Below, piece after piece: positions 6,813 through 7,015 of a stretch of 7,015 nt of DNA. Position numbers and translations under genes: made by a program. The first letter of the stretch is position 1; the number at the start of each line of letters is the position of its first letter. The stretch is from JAJRXR01 sp044439985 (GTDB lineage Bacteria > Planctomycetota > Phycisphaerae > Phycisphaerales > UBA1924), in contig JBITAG010000006.1 in assembly GCA_044439985.1 (NCBI GenBank), forward strand, positions 1 to 7,015. The letters run 5' to 3'. The notes under the pieces are model-generated. The model had not been told where the DNA came from. It saw nothing but the letters and a program-made list of their open reading frames with translations, and made no database searches.

Positions 6813-7015
6813 AGCGTCGCCAGATCCCGCCAGTAGGTCGGGTACGTCTTCGCCACGCACCCCGGGTCGTTGATGCGCACGTTGGGGCGGCGCAGCGCGA
6901 TGAGCGCGAGCGACATCGCCATGCGGTGGTCGTCGTAGGTGTCGAAGGTCACCGGCGGGGCGCTGTCTGACAGGCCGATGCCGCCCTGGGGGGGGGTGAT
7001 GGTGATGGTGTCGGG
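6803..7015 (-). CDS. aroA: 3-phosphoshikimate 1-carboxyvinyltransferase, C-terminal end
   Basis: These are the last 70 codons and stop of EPSP synthase, which transfers enolpyruvate from PEP to shikimate-3-phosphate in aromatic amino acid synthesis. The gene enters from the right edge and is cut there. The diagnostic block TYDDHRMAMSLALIALRR is followed by DPGCVAKTYPTYWRDL. These contain the conserved D-H-R triplet and the PEP-site lysine (K of VAKT), equivalent to E. coli H385, R386 and K411. The stop is at 6805-6803, so the tail lies inside the convergent DUF1989 gene. A run of nine C on the coding strand (G9 on plus, 6988-6996) encodes ProPro and is a slippage or sequencing-error risk, but the frame is intact across it. 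The N-terminal portion is outside the window. Confidence 0.93.
   Translation of the reverse strand, partial: PDTITITPPQGGIGLSDSAPPVTFDTYDDHRMAMSLALIALRRPNVRINDPGCVAKTYPTYWRDLATLYP

Noticed and set aside
6988..6996. G9 tract as a phase-variation switch in aroA
   Set aside because: aroA is a housekeeping gene and the frame is intact; G runs of 6-8 are common throughout this window, so composition explains it.

Overview
The window is a very G+C-rich bacterial chromosomal segment with one conspicuously lower-G+C gene at its left edge. The mix of genes (NADP isocitrate dehydrogenase, an exported S41 peptidase, CoaD, a FUN14-domain membrane protein, a heme N-hydroxylase-type YqcI/YcgG protein, a DUF1989 protein and AroA) and the strong G/C third-position bias would suit a planctomycete of the Phycisphaerae type. 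That placement is an impression from gene content, not a proof.

Left part (1-2140, all on the minus strand): icd (2140 to 857) is followed after 96 bp by the first 253 codons of a large gene that leaves the window at position 1. The visible part has an atypical P-loop, a SLKHPEE block and an RDEDE...RDTFHLADFFI block, and it stops just as a cytidine-deaminase-like domain begins (PTFNEFAMYMAFASSLR). This matches the two-domain anti-phage dCTP/dCMP deaminases (AvcD type). The first 360 bases are about 51% G+C, clearly below the neighbouring genes, and the change falls at the 3' end of icd. The most exciting item is therefore a nucleotide-depletion phage-defence gene placed beside icd, probably acquired horizontally.

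Middle part (2141-5172, plus strand): a 161-bp divergent promoter region separates icd from a 592-residue exported S41-family peptidase. It is followed by coaD, whose start lies 7 bases after a TATGAT box and which has no Shine-Dalgarno, so it may be leaderless. coaD overlaps by ATGA a gene for a 183-residue FUN14-domain membrane protein.

Right part (5173-7015): a 123-bp regulatory region carries tandem direct repeats and a long imperfect dyad that includes the ribosome binding site. It leads into a two-gene operon, a YqcI/YcgG heme N-hydroxylase homologue (GntA family) and a DUF1989/urea-carboxylase-associated protein, coupled by TGATG. The last gene is convergent and overlaps by 10 bp the 3' end of aroA, which enters from the right on the minus strand.

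Most of the window is housekeeping or metabolic. The defence gene, the regulatory dyad and the GntA-like/DUF1989 pair deserve the second look.
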